From PALSA-1004 sp041483135 (GTDB lineage Bacteria > Pseudomonadota > Gammaproteobacteria > Burkholderiales > SG8-41), in contig JBGPFE010000011.1 in the NCBI GenBank assembly GCA_041483135.1, forward strand, positions 1 through 64,000: 64,000 nucleotides of DNA, read 5' to 3'. The notes beneath the pieces were generated by a model. It was not told the DNA's origin, ran no database searches, and saw nothing but the letters and a program-made list of their open reading frames with translations. Of the stretch, positions 63,963-64,000 are shown piece after piece. The translations under genes were made by a program, and so were the position numbers. Positions within the stretch are counted from its first letter, which is position 1, and the number at the start of each line of letters is the position of its first letter.

Positions 63963-64000
63963 ATGAAACTCAAACGCGTTCTCAAACACCTGTTCGCGCC
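63963..64000 (+). CDS. Next gene of the lemA-TPM operon, cut by window end
   Basis: ATG 63963, one base after the preceding stop, reads MKLKRVLKHLFA. This opening is typical of the third protein of LemA-TPM operons, a TPM-domain protein with a cytoplasmic lead. Only 12 codons are visible. Confidence 0.5.
   Translation, partial: MKLKRVLKHLFA

Overview
The window is a high-GC, gene-dense chromosomal segment that reads as a betaproteobacterium, probably an uncultured Burkholderiales-like lineage. The evidence is the housekeeping set (dapA-bamC, ispD-ispF, mutS, suhB, trmJ, mfd, serB, ompR-envZ, tsaB-rimI-udg), a Bug-type tricarboxylate-binding protein, CaiB-type CoA transferase and LdH-type oxidoreductase genes, and long spurious antisense ORFs typical of GC-rich coding DNA. 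I saw no rRNA, tRNA, CRISPR array, prophage or complete insertion sequence.

Layout. 1-9.8 kb is a catabolic or accessory block: an ADP-forming acyl-CoA synthetase beta subunit and a sulfoacetaldehyde-type acylating dehydrogenase, a quinone oxidoreductase, a homospermidine synthase, and a coenzyme B12-dependent glutamate mutase set (glmS, glmL, glmE) led by an enolase-superfamily enzyme rather than classical methylaspartate ammonia-lyase. 9.8-23 kb is housekeeping (dapA, bamC, a ribosomal-oxygenase-like cupin, peroxiredoxin, SlyD-type FKBP, mutS, ABC-F, suhB, trmJ). 23-32 kb is an iron-sulfur assembly region: cysE, then an IscR-controlled hybrid locus iscR-iscS-iscA-sufBCDS-sufU-nfu, with a close match to an IscR type 1 operator before iscR. 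32-44 kb holds a frameshifted Bug receptor gene, serB, mfd, a nucleotidyltransferase/small-protein pair, a chimeric Ig-like/REP-transposase remnant, the AmmeMemoRadiSam operon, ispD-ispF and thpR. 44-52 kb has a cyclic-nucleotide-binding protein, envZ/ompR, and a run of small exported repeat proteins leading into a DUF1800/DUF1501 pair and an exported alpha/beta hydrolase. 52-60 kb is accessory metabolism plus an orphan DGQHR (DndB-like) protein. 60-64 kb is tsaB-rimI-udg and a lemA-TPM operon cut by the window end.

The most unusual structures are not genes. (1) A 109-bp element with inverted termini occurs twice (33199-33307 and 51109-51217, about 88% identical). Each copy sits exactly on the TAG stop codon of the adjacent gene (serB, DUF1501 gene) in the same orientation, which looks like a MITE inserted at CTAG. 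(2) Many intergenic gaps carry inverted-arm repeats whose arms are built of near-tandem 7-10 nt words, with a different word at different loci. One such repeat lies in frame inside mfd, one forms the ispD C terminus, and one runs into the start codon of an MBL-fold gene. (3) A secreted protein has six CX6C motifs arranged as an exact 40-residue double repeat.
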